From CAZFZT01 sp964523675 (GTDB taxonomy: Bacteria > Planctomycetota > Phycisphaerae > Phycisphaerales > SM1A02): a DNA stretch of 39,266 nt. Of the stretch, positions 15,525 to 24,674 are shown piece by piece. Every line of letters starts with the position of its first letter. Within the stretch, counting starts at the first letter, position 1. The translations under genes were made by a program, and so were the position numbers. The notes under the pieces are model-generated. The model worked only from the letters and a program-made list of their open reading frames with translations. It was not told the origin of the DNA and ran no database searches. The DNA is taken from contig CAZFZT010000023.1 of NCBI GenBank assembly GCA_964523675.1, positions 1 to 39,266 of the forward strand. The letters run 5' to 3'.

Positions 15525-15779
15525 CTACCGTGCTTCGAACATTCTTCGTGCGGTGCCGTCCGGCCCGATGAGCGCGTGGACCTGGCCACCGCAGCGCGGG
15601 CATCGGCCGACGTACATCGTCTCCTCGCGATTGCGGTACAGCCGGCCGTAGGTGTGGCAGCAGCGGTACCAGACCGAGAGGAACTTCGATCGCGCTGGGG
15701 TGGGGGCATCGGCCGAAGGTCCGCAGACGCGCCTGCCGCCGATCTCGACGATGTCCTCGTATCCAGCCATTCTGAGCAT
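15525..15779 (-). CDS. Small zinc-ribbon protein
   Basis: An 84-residue basic protein. Cys and His cluster in two blocks: WYRCCHTYGRLYRNRE and YVGRCPRCGGQVHALIG. The pair CC and CPRC can form one zinc site. GRCPRCGG followed by V, a Gly turn and RMFEA looks like a rubredoxin-type zinc knuckle seen in small planctomycete proteins of unknown function. The start may be nine bases later (ATG at 15770, MAGYEDIV). The gene is divergent from alaS, whose start lies about 100 bases away, and is tail to tail with the second zinc-ribbon membrane gene. No functional role can be given. Confidence 0.65.
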   Translation of the reverse strand: MLRMAGYEDIVEIGGRRVCGPSADAPTPARSKFLSVWYRCCHTYGRLYRNREETMYVGRCPRCGGQVHALIGPDGTARRMFEAR

Positions 15780-15876
15780 CTATCGGCTCATCGGGGGTGT
15801 CGGGTTCACTGGTGCCTCGTGAAGGCACCGCCGCCGCACATGCCTGATTCAGGATCACGCTCTACACTTGTGTTCT

Positions 15877-18762
15877 ATGCCCGAATCCACCGCTGACCAG
15901 TCAAGATCGACCGCGACCGCCTTCCGCAGCGCGGCTCAGATTCGCCGCGATTTCCTGGATTTCTTCTGCGAGAAGCACGGCCATACATTTGCGCCATCCT
16001 CGCCGGTCGTGCCGCATGATGACCCGACGCTTTTGTTCACCAACGCGGGGATGAACCAGTTCAAGGATGTGTTCCTGGGTCAGGGAACCCGGCCGTACAC
16101 GCGGGCTGCGAACTCGCAAAAGTGCATCCGCGCAGGCGGCAAGCACAACGACCTTGAGGATGTCGGCAAGGACACCTACCACCACACGTTCTTCGAGATG
16201 CTCGGCAACTGGTCGTTCGGCGACTACTTCAAGGCCGAGGCCATTGCGTGGGCGTGGGAACTGCTCGTTGATGTGTGGGGCGTTGATCCGACGCGCTTGT
16301 ATGTGACATACTTTGAAGGTGATGAGTCGCAGGGACTCAAGCCGGATACCGAAGCGCGCGAGTTGTGGCTCAAGTACCTGCCGGAGGATCACGTTCTGCC
16401 GGGCAACATGAAGGACAACTTCTGGGAGATGGGCGACACCGGACCGTGCGGACCGTGCAGCGAGGTGCATTACGACGCCACGCCCGGCAAGGGCGGGCGC
16501 GAACTGGTGAATGCGGGCGATCCGCGCGTGATCGAGATATGGAACCTGGTTTTCATCCAGTTCAACCGTGAGCGCGGCGGTCGTCTGACGCCGCTGCCTG
16601 CGAAGCATGTTGACACCGGCATGGGCTTTGAGCGCATTACGCGCGTGTTGCAGGGCAAGGAGAGCAACTACGACACCGATATCTGGACGCCGATCTTCGA
16701 GGCGATTCGAGAAAAGACGGGAGCGCGGCCGTATCAGGGTGGTCTTGAAGATGCAGTGGACATTGCCTACCGCGTGGTGGCGGATCACATCCGCTGCCTG
16801 ACGGTGGCGATCACAGACGGCGCGACGCCGAGCAACGAAGGGCGCGGCTACGTGCTGCGGCGCATTCTAAGGCGAGCGGTGCGTGTGGCGCGGCAGACGC
16901 TCGGCGTCGAAGGGCCGGTGCTGTGTGAACTCGTGCCGGCGGTGGTGGATTCGCTCGGCGATGCATTTCTTGAGTTGAAGCAGAATCCAAAGCGCATCGC
17001 GGACGTGATTCGCGCGGAGGAGGAGGCGTTTCTCAAGACGATCGACCGGGGCATCGAACTCTTCGAATCCGCTTGCGGCTTAGCACGCTCCGGCACCATC
17101 TCCGCCGACAATGCCTTCAAACTCCACGACACCTACGGCTTTCCCATTGACCTCACCTGCGTCATGGCGGCGGAGCGCGGTGTGAGCGTCGATGTCGCCG
17201 GCTTCGAGCGGCTCATGGAGCAGGCGCGGGAGAAATCGCGCGCTGGAACTGAGCAGGAAGAATCGTTCACGCTGACGCCCGGCGCGATCGATGAACTTGG
17301 GCGGCTCGGCGCGAAGCCCACGGACGATCATTACAAGTACAACCCGCGTCCGCTCACCGCAAAGATCGAAGCGATCTGGAACGGCGCCGACTTCGACAAT
17401 TCCGCGCACATCGGCCGGCGCGTCGCAGTGATTCTGGATCGCACGAACCATTACGCTGAATCAGGCGGCCAGGTCGGCGACACCGGCGAGATCGGGCGCG
17501 ATTATGAAGCCGGCTTCGGACGCGCAGACTCTCATCGTGCGGGGCGCTTTGAGGTTGAGGACACGCAGACAGTTGCAGGTTACGTGCTGCACATCGGGCG
17601 CGTCACCGATGGCCGGCTGCGTGTCGGCGAGCGGGTGCAGGTCGCGATCGACCGTAAACGCCGGTTGCCGATCCAGGCCAATCACACGGCAACGCACCTG
17701 CTCAACTTCGCGCTGCGCGAGGTGATCGGCGAGAGCGTCGATCAGAAGGGTTCGCTCGTCGCGCCGGATCGTTTGCGGTTCGACTTTTCAGCGAGGCACG
17801 GCATGAAGCCGGCGGAGATCGAGCGCGTCGAGTCTATTGTCAACGATTTCATTCAGAAGAACCTGCCCGTCCAGGCGGAGGAGATGCCGCTTGAGCAGGC
17901 GAGATCAATCGACGGCGTGCGCGCGGTCTTCGGCGAGAAGTATCCCGATCCGGTGCGCGTCGTCGCCATTGCGCCGGCCGGCGGTCTCTCCGAGATGAAG
18001 GAGAAGCCGCATGATCCCAAGTGGCGGCAATACTCCGTTGAATTCTGCGGAGGAACCCATCTCAATTCAACCGGCGAAGTGCGATCGTTCGTGCTCACGG
18101 GGGAAGGCGCGCTGGCGGCAGGCGTGCGGCGCGTAACGGCGCTGACGGGCGAGGCGGCGGTGCGGGCACGTGAAGCAGGGGAGAAGGCGATCGAGCGACT
18201 CCGCGAGGCAACGGGCCTTGAAGGCGATTCACTGGTGCGCGCCTTCGACTCGATCGCAGGCGACATCGAGCAAATCGTGACAAGCGGTTCCATCAAGGCG
18301 CGGTTGCAGGAGGGACTTGATGCGCTGCGCGAGAAGGTCAAACAAGTGCGCAAGAAGTCGCAGGCCTCGGCGCGCGATGAGGTCGTTGAGCGGGCGCGGC
18401 AGATTGCGGATTCACAGGGGCGTGACGCCCATGCCACCGTTATTATCGAGTGCATCGATGGCGCGGACAAGGATCTGTTGCTTGCTGCAATGGATGTCAT
18501 TCGCGCGAAGTGCGAAGAGAGCGCGGTGATGCTCTTCTCTACAGATGAAGCGGAAGGCAAGGTCGCCATCGCTGCGGCTGTACCCAAGCCGCTGATTGAG
18601 AAGGGTCTCAAGGCAGGCGACTGGGTGCGCGAGGCGGCGAAGGCGTGTGGCGGCGGAGGCGGCGGCCGGCCTGACATGGCTCAGGCGGGTGGCAAGGATC
18701 CTTCAAGAGTGGCTGACGCAATGAACATCGCGCGAGACTTCGCTCAGGCGAGAGTGGCGTAA
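15877..18762 (+). CDS. alaS: Alanine--tRNA ligase
   Basis: A 961-residue alanyl-tRNA synthetase charging tRNA-Ala with editing. The N-terminal class II catalytic domain shows IRRDFLDFFCEKHGHTFAPSSP, DPTLLFTNAGMNQFKD, HHTFFEMLGNWSFGDYF and PSNEGRGYVLRRILRRAVR. The editing domain has the zinc site H603 and H607 (HTATHLL) with C724 and H728 (CGGTHL). The C-Ala domain ends with GGGGGRPDMAQAGG. At about 85 residues longer than E. coli AlaRS it is on the long side. The segment ESACGLARSG, just before the conserved DTYGFP, is coded by a dispersed repeat (17069-17095) yet causes no net length change against E. coli as I recall it. The start is ATG 15877, nine bases after a TACACT hexamer (15863-15868); the frame extends to 15868. 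It is convergent with the M16 peptidase genes. Confidence 0.97.
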   Translation: MPESTADQSRSTATAFRSAAQIRRDFLDFFCEKHGHTFAPSSPVVPHDDPTLLFTNAGMNQFKDVFLGQGTRPYTRAANSQKCIRAGGKHNDLEDVGKDTYHHTFFEMLGNWSFGDYFKAEAIAWAWELLVDVWGVDPTRLYVTYFEGDESQGLKPDTEARELWLKYLPEDHVLPGNMKDNFWEMGDTGPCGPCSEVHYDATPGKGGRELVNAGDPRVIEIWNLVFIQFNRERGGRLTPLPAKHVDTGMGFERITRVLQGKESNYDTDIWTPIFEAIREKTGARPYQGGLEDAVDIAYRVVADHIRCLTVAITDGATPSNEGRGYVLRRILRRAVRVARQTLGVEGPVLCELVPAVVDSLGDAFLELKQNPKRIADVIRAEEEAFLKTIDRGIELFESACGLARSGTISADNAFKLHDTYGFPIDLTCVMAAERGVSVDVAGFERLMEQAREKSRAGTEQEESFTLTPGAIDELGRLGAKPTDDHYKYNPRPLTAKIEAIWNGADFDNSAHIGRRVAVILDRTNHYAESGGQVGDTGEIGRDYEAGFGRADSHRAGRFEVEDTQTVAGYVLHIGRVTDGRLRVGERVQVAIDRKRRLPIQANHTATHLLNFALREVIGESVDQKGSLVAPDRLRFDFSARHGMKPAEIERVESIVNDFIQKNLPVQAEEMPLEQARSIDGVRAVFGEKYPDPVRVVAIAPAGGLSEMKEKPHDPKWRQYSVEFCGGTHLNSTGEVRSFVLTGEGALAAGVRRVTALTGEAAVRAREAGEKAIERLREATGLEGDSLVRAFDSIAGDIEQIVTSGSIKARLQEGLDALREKVKQVRKKSQASARDEVVERARQIADSQGRDAHATVIIECIDGADKDLLLAAMDVIRAKCEESAVMLFSTDEAEGKVAIAAAVPKPLIEKGLKAGDWVREAAKACGGGGGGRPDMAQAGGKDPSRVADAMNIARDFAQARVA
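17069..17095 (+). repeat. Dispersed 27-bp repeat inside alaS, copy 3
   Basis: Twenty-six of 27 bases match the reverse complement of 1505-1531, and the first 18 match 12317-12334. Read in the alaS frame it codes for ACGLARS in the linker between the catalytic core and the DTYGFP block. Confidence 0.78.
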
Positions 18763-18795
18763 TGCGACGACCACGCAGGAGCCCCGCTCACCTCA

Positions 18796-20271
18796 TTATC
18801 GAAGCGTGAGCGGATCGCGGAGCGGCAGCTCGGTCGCTTCGCCGCCGAAGAATTCGGCCATGGACGCGCGGCCCTGCAGGTCGCCCGGTGCGATGTCGTC
18901 CCACCGGCCGACGACAAGCATGATCATGCGCTGCGGGTCGATGTGCTCTTTGGCGACGCGCAGAATGTCATCTGCCGTCACCGCATTGATGTTTGCTCGA
19001 AACTCCTGCCAGAACGTGGGATCCCGGCCGGTGAGTTCGTCGTTCACGAACTGGGCCAGCATTGATTGGCGCGACTCGAACCGACGTGGAAATGTCTCGA
19101 TGAACGAGGCCTTCGACATCGCCAACTCATCTTCACTCACCGGTTCCGTACGGATGCGCTCGAACTCTTCAAAGATGATCTTGGCGGCAAGCGCGACGGT
19201 GCGGCTTTGCGACTGGAAGCCGGCGCTCAGTTCGCCCGGAAAATACACCTCAGGCGAGAAAGCGGTCCACGCAGAGTAGGCCAGCCCTTCATCACTGCGC
19301 ACCCGGCGAGTGACGCGGCTGGTGAACCCCGAGCCGCCGAGAATGTCGTTGAGCAGCAGCATCGGGAAGTAGTCGGGATGATCGCGCTCGATGGCGCGCT
19401 GGCCGATCGCAACATTGCCTTGCGGGATATCCATCTCGATCCGGTACACCCCTGGTTCCAATTGAACCTCCGGGGCGGGCGGATCCTGAACGCGCTCGCG
19501 CATCGGCCAGTCTGAAAGGGTCTTCTCCAGTATCGCCAGCATCTCCTTTTCATCAAAATCGCCGGTGATGGAGACGATGAGATTGCCCGGCTGGAAGATA
19601 CTCTCGTGCAGGGCTTGCAGGTCGTCCTTCGTGATTGATTCAATCGACGCGAGCGTCGGCTGGCTGGCGCGATAATGATCCGAGCCGTACATCAGGAAGT
19701 TCCACTCGCGGTTGAGAATGGATTGCGGCCGGTCGTTGCGCTGGCGCATGCGCTCGATGGCCTGATGCTTGTACACGTCAAGCCGATCTTCCTGGAAAGC
19801 CGGTCTGCGCACCATATCGATGAAGAGCGCGAACGCCTCATCGAAGTTGGAGGCGAGCGCGTTGAGCGAAGCCGAGGATTGCGTCGCGCCGACGGAGGCG
19901 CCGATGTTCGCAGCAAGGAAATCGACTTCCTCATCGAACTGATCGGCTGACAGCTCCTGTGTGCCGCCGGTTCGCATCATCGCGCCAAGTGCGCCGGCCA
20001 GGCCGACTTGGTCGTCCGGATCAAGGTAGGAGCCGCCCTTGAACGTGAAGCGCACATCAATGAGCGGAAACTCGTGCGACGGCGCCAGGTACACCGGTAT
20101 GCCATTGGAGAGTTCATGTCGAAACGCTGAAGGGTGCGGCGGTTCAAACTGGAGCGGCGGAAACTCGATCTCCTCCGGACGCGGCGGAATCTCCTGCGTC
20201 TGCGCGAGGGAACCGACAAACACACCAACGACACATAGCGGAATGAGCGAACGAAAGTGGTTGAATTTCAT
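18796..20271 (-). CDS. M16-family peptidase, non-catalytic subunit
   Basis: A 491-residue exported M16 (insulinase/pitrilysin) protein without the zinc site. A signal peptide (FRSLIPLCVVGVFVGSLAQ) is followed by two M16 halves. Where HxxEH should lie, residues 91-104 read LAGALGAMMRTGGT, so it cannot bind zinc in the usual way. The second half keeps the substrate-binding Arg/Tyr block (RRVRSDEGLAYSAW). In two-component M16B peptidases one subunit carries HxxEH and the other the Arg/Tyr pair, exactly as with its upstream neighbour. I start at ATG 20271, which opens the signal peptide; in-frame ATGs at 20307 and 20327 are alternatives, the last overlapping the upstream gene. It lies 46 bases after that gene in the same operon, is convergent with alaS, and ends 33 bases from it. 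Confidence 0.87.
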   Translation of the reverse strand: MKFNHFRSLIPLCVVGVFVGSLAQTQEIPPRPEEIEFPPLQFEPPHPSAFRHELSNGIPVYLAPSHEFPLIDVRFTFKGGSYLDPDDQVGLAGALGAMMRTGGTQELSADQFDEEVDFLAANIGASVGATQSSASLNALASNFDEAFALFIDMVRRPAFQEDRLDVYKHQAIERMRQRNDRPQSILNREWNFLMYGSDHYRASQPTLASIESITKDDLQALHESIFQPGNLIVSITGDFDEKEMLAILEKTLSDWPMRERVQDPPAPEVQLEPGVYRIEMDIPQGNVAIGQRAIERDHPDYFPMLLLNDILGGSGFTSRVTRRVRSDEGLAYSAWTAFSPEVYFPGELSAGFQSQSRTVALAAKIIFEEFERIRTEPVSEDELAMSKASFIETFPRRFESRQSMLAQFVNDELTGRDPTFWQEFRANINAVTADDILRVAKEHIDPQRMIMLVVGRWDDIAPGDLQGRASMAEFFGGEATELPLRDPLTLR

Positions 20272-20317
20272 GTTGGTTTCTATGGTTGTCTTGATTGCTT
20301 GCGCCATGAAGCGTTGA

Positions 20318-22159
20318 TCATCGTTCATCGTCGGTCTCTTCTGCGGATTCACCCGAATCAAGCTCCGCAATGCGCTCTTCAATTTTGCGAAGCAGGTAGC
20401 GAATCGCCGCGCGATGCTCTTCTGGCGCAGCATCGACCTGTTGGGACAGGATTGCGGCAATCTGCCGCAGCTCATCAATGTTCTCGACCGCATTGAGTTG
20501 ACGGAGCATCTGCGAAACCTGCGCCTGGGCCTGGGGCGAGAGTGCGGCGAACTCAGGGTCGTCCGCGCCCATCGGCTCTGTTCCCGCCTTGCGCGTGTAG
20601 ATTGCCACGGCCCGGTTGCGTGGCTCGAAGTACGTCTTGGCCACGCGCTGAATGTCCTCCGCCGTCACTTCCTGGAGACGCCGCGGCGCTTCATTGATGT
20701 ATTCCCAACCGCCAAGCGCCTCGTAATACCCGAGCTGCACCATGATGAAGAAGTTCGCCTGAAGTGAGCGATAGGCATCGGCGGCCGCCTGATTCTTCAC
20801 CTTCTGCAATTCTCGCTCGGACACCGGTTCATTCTGGAGCCGTTCAAGTTCCTCGTACCAGGCCTGTTCGAGGTCGTGCGGCGTGGTCTCGCCTTTGACT
20901 TGTGCGGTGAACGTGAACGCGCCCGCCAGCCGGCGCGATTCCTGCATGGCGGCCGCGGTTGAAGCAATTGATCGGCCTTCCACCATGCTCAGATACAGCC
21001 GTCCGCTGCGCCCGTTCAGGATTGCAGCAAGAATCTCCAGCGCGAAACTGTCCGCGTGGTTGTGCGGAACCGTGTGGTAGCGCACCTGAATCTGCGGATG
21101 ACAATTGCACTCCGCCTCCATGCGCTTCTCCGCGCGCTGCTGCATCTCGAGAGTCACTACCGGTGGCACGCGCGGGGCGACGACGGGTTTGCCTTCAACC
21201 GTGTCCTCCCAACGCGCGCCTTCCCGGCCGAGCCGGCTGAAGTACGTCCCGATCACCGGTTTGATTTCATCAGAATCGAAGTCGCCGACGATGACGCCGA
21301 CGAGGTTGGCTGGCTGGTAGTAGGTTTCATAAAAGCGAAGCGCCTCTTCGCGGGTGTAACTGTTGAGATCAGACGGCCAGCCGATCACCGGCCAGGAATA
21401 GGGTGAAGACTGCCAGAACATGGCGTCGAACTGCTCATCGAACTCGCCGGTCGGCGTGGCTTCGGTGCGCAGCCGCCGCTCTTCGTGGACGACATCGCGC
21501 TCCGAGTGAAACTCACGAAAGACCGAATCGATCAGTCGATCAGATTCCATCCACGCCCAGAGTTCAAAGCGATTGCTGGGCACGTTGATGAAATAGAACG
21601 TCAGGTCGTGGCTGGTGAAGGCGTTCATCCCCGAGCCGCCCAGGCGTGTGTAGATGGCATCGAACTCGTCCTTGACGATGACCTCACGATGCTTCTCAAT
21701 CATCTCGTTGAGCGTTCGACGCAGATTGGCGAGTTCTTCAGTGTCGTTGCGCGGATCCCATGGATCGTCGATCTCGCCGCGACGGTAGCGTTCATACTGC
21801 TCGTTCCAAATGATGTGGAGCATGTTCTCGCGCAGGCCGTCTTGTGTGAGGATGAGGCGATTGTCAAGGCGCCAGTCGCTGGTGCCGATGGTGCGAGTGC
21901 CCTTGAACATGAGATGTTCAAAGAAGTGCGCCATGCCGGTCATGCCCGGCTGCTCATCGACGGAGCCGACTTTCGCCACCCAGCCGGCGGCAATGTTGTG
22001 CGGCTGGTCGGCGCGCGGCAAAAGCAGAAACTTCATGCCGTTGTCCAGCGTGAATACTTCCGGCTCGACCTGCTGTGCGTCGGCGGGCTTTGTGGCCGAG
22101 GCACATGAGACGCAGAGGACGGCGAGGACAAGCCGGGAACGACGTGATGAGATACGCAT
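20318..22159 (-). CDS. M16-family zinc peptidase, catalytic subunit
   Basis: A 613-residue exported metallopeptidase. The signal peptide (LVLAVLCVSCASA, likely cut after ADA) precedes the inverted zinc motif H78-F-F-E81-H82 in MTGMAHFFEHLMFKGT. A third glutamate is expected in RDVVHEERRL near 226. An insert of about 85 residues lies between FKGT and MNAFTSHD, where many relatives have 20. The second half has no clear Arg/Tyr pair (MVEGRSIASTAAAM), which the partner downstream supplies. The last 60 residues are a coiled-coil-like, acidic tail. These enzymes are likely periplasmic oligopeptide-degrading peptidases. The gene leads the two-gene operon and is divergent from the nuclease gene 219 bases away. 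There is no evidence for the actual substrate. Confidence 0.9.
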   Translation of the reverse strand: MRISSRRSRLVLAVLCVSCASATKPADAQQVEPEVFTLDNGMKFLLLPRADQPHNIAAGWVAKVGSVDEQPGMTGMAHFFEHLMFKGTRTIGTSDWRLDNRLILTQDGLRENMLHIIWNEQYERYRRGEIDDPWDPRNDTEELANLRRTLNEMIEKHREVIVKDEFDAIYTRLGGSGMNAFTSHDLTFYFINVPSNRFELWAWMESDRLIDSVFREFHSERDVVHEERRLRTEATPTGEFDEQFDAMFWQSSPYSWPVIGWPSDLNSYTREEALRFYETYYQPANLVGVIVGDFDSDEIKPVIGTYFSRLGREGARWEDTVEGKPVVAPRVPPVVTLEMQQRAEKRMEAECNCHPQIQVRYHTVPHNHADSFALEILAAILNGRSGRLYLSMVEGRSIASTAAAMQESRRLAGAFTFTAQVKGETTPHDLEQAWYEELERLQNEPVSERELQKVKNQAAADAYRSLQANFFIMVQLGYYEALGGWEYINEAPRRLQEVTAEDIQRVAKTYFEPRNRAVAIYTRKAGTEPMGADDPEFAALSPQAQAQVSQMLRQLNAVENIDELRQIAAILSQQVDAAPEEHRAAIRYLLRKIEERIAELDSGESAEETDDER

Positions 22160-22378
22160 AGTGATGAGAAGATGTGTTGGAGAGGGGGCCTATAAGTTGC
22201 CGAACTCCCGCTGCTGCGGCAATCGACTGCAACGAATCGGGAAGGGCATCGTATTGCAGATCATAGAGAAGTGCATCACCGGTGGATTTTGCTTGGATCG
22301 GCCAGCGTCGAACAGTACGATTGAATCCACTCCTGTGCCGCGCTCCGACACCGCCATCACACCGTCTCGCCTCCCTTC

Positions 22379-24289
22379 ATGACCCGCATCGACTCGTACA
22401 GACCCATCACCGTCCTCCTATGCGTCCTTGCCATGGCGCTGCCGTTCATCGTCCTCGGACGGGCGCACGGCCAACTTCGAGTGGTGAACTACAACGTGGC
22501 GCATCTGCTGGGTGATCCGGATGCGCTGATGGATGTCTTCGCATCCCTGCACGAAGATGACAGGCCGGGGTTCGCGGTGCCGGTGTCGCTCTTCATCTTT
22601 CAGGAAGTGCGCAGCAATGACTTTCCGGTGCTCCAGCAACTGCTCAACGCCAGCGCTCCGCCGGGTGTGCTGTACGCGCCGGGAACATTCACCAATGCTT
22701 CCGGTGAGGACGATTCAGCCGGCTCGCAGGCCATGTTCTACCGCGCGGGCATGTTGCTTGAAAATCCCTCCGAACATACGGATATCGCAACAGGGGCCGG
22801 TCGTATGGCTGATCGCTGGCATCTGCGCGTACTCGGCTATGACTCTCCACTCGCGGGGTTCTATATCTACTCCGCGCATCTGAAATCTGATACGGGCGCC
22901 GCGAATCAGAACCTGCGACTGTGGGGTGTTCAACAGATTCGCGATGATGCGCATACGCTCGGCCCGGATCGAAACATCATCTACGCAGGCGATTTCAATT
23001 TCTATCACAACGCTGAACCGGGCTATCTGGAATGGCTTTCGGGCGCGCTTCATAATCGCGCGTTCGATCCGCTGGGGATCGGTTCGTGGGCCGGACCGGG
23101 CAATGCGATCAAGCACACACAGTCGCCGCGCACCATCACGGCAAACGGCCTGGCCTCGGGCGGCATGGATGACCGGTTTGACTTTCAACTGAGCACCGCG
23201 CCACTGCAGGACGGCAGCGGCTTGTCGCTGATTCCCGGCACGTATCGCTCCTTCGGCAACGATGGTTTCAAGTACGACGTTGCGATCAATCAGGGCAACA
23301 ACTTCTACATTCCGGGAGATGTCGCCTTCTCGAACTTCATCGCCGATGCGCTTCATGACGCCTCCGATCACATACCCGTTGTCGCGGATTATCAACTTCC
23401 GGCGCGAATGACTGCGACTATTTCACCAGCCGATTTTGGAATGGTGATCGCTGGCGCGCAGATTGAAATCGAATGGAGCGTCACGAACAGCGTCAATGCC
23501 TCGCATGTGGTGACCCCCATGGGTGCGGATGTGCTTCAATTTGAAGTGAGCGGCAGCGGACTGATCGTTGGAGGTGACTTTGGTGAGGCAACTGCGCTCG
23601 AAGGACCAGTGATCGGCATCTTGGCGCTGGATACAACCGGCGCACCATCCGGACCCGCAAGCGGCTCGGTCACCTTTGCGAGCGCCAACGATGCCGTCCA
23701 ACCGCCGCAGATCGTGCGCCACACGAGCGGCCAGATCATCGCTCCGTCCCAACCATCGTTCTCATCCAGCTCGTTGGACACGACGTTGATCGTTGAACTC
23801 GATCTGGAGCCGGACACGGGCGAACACCTGATCGAGGTGCCGGTGTTTAACTTCGGCTATCTTGCAGAATCTCAGGCCCTGATGAATGTCGATGAGGTTA
23901 GCGGCGAAGCGCCGCCGCTTGCGATCATCAGTGAAAGTGCAGACGATATCGGCAGCGTTCCGGCTGTGCTCGTTTTCACGTTTAACACGGACGCTGCGCC
24001 GCTTGGCATTCACAATTTCTCGCTCACCATCCACACGAGCGATGAGAACCTCCCCGGCGCAGGCAGCAGCGAACTCGACCTTACGCTCAAGATCGGTGTC
24101 GGCGACACCGCTGCGTGCCCAGCCGACCTCACCAGTAGCGGCGCGGTCGGCGTGCCGGATTTGTTGGCACTGCTCGCAGCGTGGGGGCCATGCGAGGCGA
24201 CGTGCACGGCAGACTTTACGGGCGATCTTCATGTCGGCGTGCCCGACCTGCTTGTACTGTTGGCGTCGTGGGGGCCTTGCCCGCGGTAG
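22379..24289 (+). CDS. Secreted endonuclease/exonuclease/phosphatase with two dockerin-like C-terminal repeats
   Basis: A 636-residue exported protein. A signal peptide (ITVLLCVLAMALPFIVLGRAHG) precedes an endonuclease/exonuclease/phosphatase (DNase I-like) domain to about residue 340. Its motifs are VVNYNVAH, FQEVRSND with the metal-binding Glu, SAHLKS, AGDFNFY and ASDHIPVVADY with the catalytic Asp-His. Two beta-rich domains of about 110 residues follow. The final 55 residues are two repeats, CPADLTSSGAVGVPDLLALL and CTADFTGDLHVGVPDLLVLL, each ending in WGPC. They resemble the calcium-binding F-hand loops of dockerins, in the Cys-rimmed form common at the ends of Phycisphaerae secreted proteins. 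It probably cuts extracellular nucleic acid or phosphodiesters and is anchored through the tail. Signal, domains and repeats are seen; anchoring is inferred. Confidence 0.88.
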   Translation: MTRIDSYRPITVLLCVLAMALPFIVLGRAHGQLRVVNYNVAHLLGDPDALMDVFASLHEDDRPGFAVPVSLFIFQEVRSNDFPVLQQLLNASAPPGVLYAPGTFTNASGEDDSAGSQAMFYRAGMLLENPSEHTDIATGAGRMADRWHLRVLGYDSPLAGFYIYSAHLKSDTGAANQNLRLWGVQQIRDDAHTLGPDRNIIYAGDFNFYHNAEPGYLEWLSGALHNRAFDPLGIGSWAGPGNAIKHTQSPRTITANGLASGGMDDRFDFQLSTAPLQDGSGLSLIPGTYRSFGNDGFKYDVAINQGNNFYIPGDVAFSNFIADALHDASDHIPVVADYQLPARMTATISPADFGMVIAGAQIEIEWSVTNSVNASHVVTPMGADVLQFEVSGSGLIVGGDFGEATALEGPVIGILALDTTGAPSGPASGSVTFASANDAVQPPQIVRHTSGQIIAPSQPSFSSSSLDTTLIVELDLEPDTGEHLIEVPVFNFGYLAESQALMNVDEVSGEAPPLAIISESADDIGSVPAVLVFTFNTDAAPLGIHNFSLTIHTSDENLPGAGSSELDLTLKIGVGDTAACPADLTSSGAVGVPDLLALLAAWGPCEATCTADFTGDLHVGVPDLLVLLASWGPCPR

Positions 24290-24507
24290 CGCCAAGCTGA
24301 ACCGTTTGATTGCGCCGCTCTCCTGTTCCGCTCGGTTTCGCGCAACTGCATTTGCAACAGAACCGCGCAAAGTGGCGAACATTCTTCCGCTCTCATGCGT
24401 TCTTCCTAAGGACGCAACCGGCACCAGTGATGTTGCGAACTGTGAAGTGAAAGACGCGGCGATTGCACTCAGAAGAACGAGCAACCGCCGCCTGACAAGA
24501 AATCGTT
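24290..24507. other. Gene-free interval before the DAHP synthase terminator
   Basis: I see no convincing gene on either strand over these 218 bases. The open frames crossing it are extensions of shadow frames of the nuclease gene. A short self-complementary string (GCAACTGCATTTGCAAC) lies near 24340. I found no tRNA or known riboswitch pattern. Confidence 0.5.
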
Positions 24508-24565
24508 CCCCGATGCGTGAGCAGAGCAGGTAGGGCGTGCCGTGCTCTGGCATCGGGGTTTTTTT
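24508..24565 (+). terminator. Strong terminator 109 bases before DAHP synthase; possible attenuator
   Basis: Nine base pairs (24508-24516 with 550-558) plus seven more (24522-24528 with 24543-24549) form a stem with a five-base bulge and a 14-base loop, followed by seven Ts. It either ends the nuclease transcript, 219 bases after that gene's stop, or acts as an attenuator for the DAHP synthase gene. No aromatic-codon leader peptide is evident. Confidence 0.85.
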
Positions 24566-24674
24566 ATGGGCCGACGTGGAGTAGAAGCTCACTTCAGCGA
24601 TGTTGCCGCAATGGCCCGTGAAGGAATTGCAGTGTTCGTCTGCCGCGCGGTACGCTACGATCATCGCCCGAACC

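Noticed and set aside
24290..24565. A tmRNA, RNase P RNA or 6S RNA gene
   Set aside because: None of the conserved sequence blocks of tmRNA or RNase P RNA is present; a 6S-like fold could not be supported by eye.
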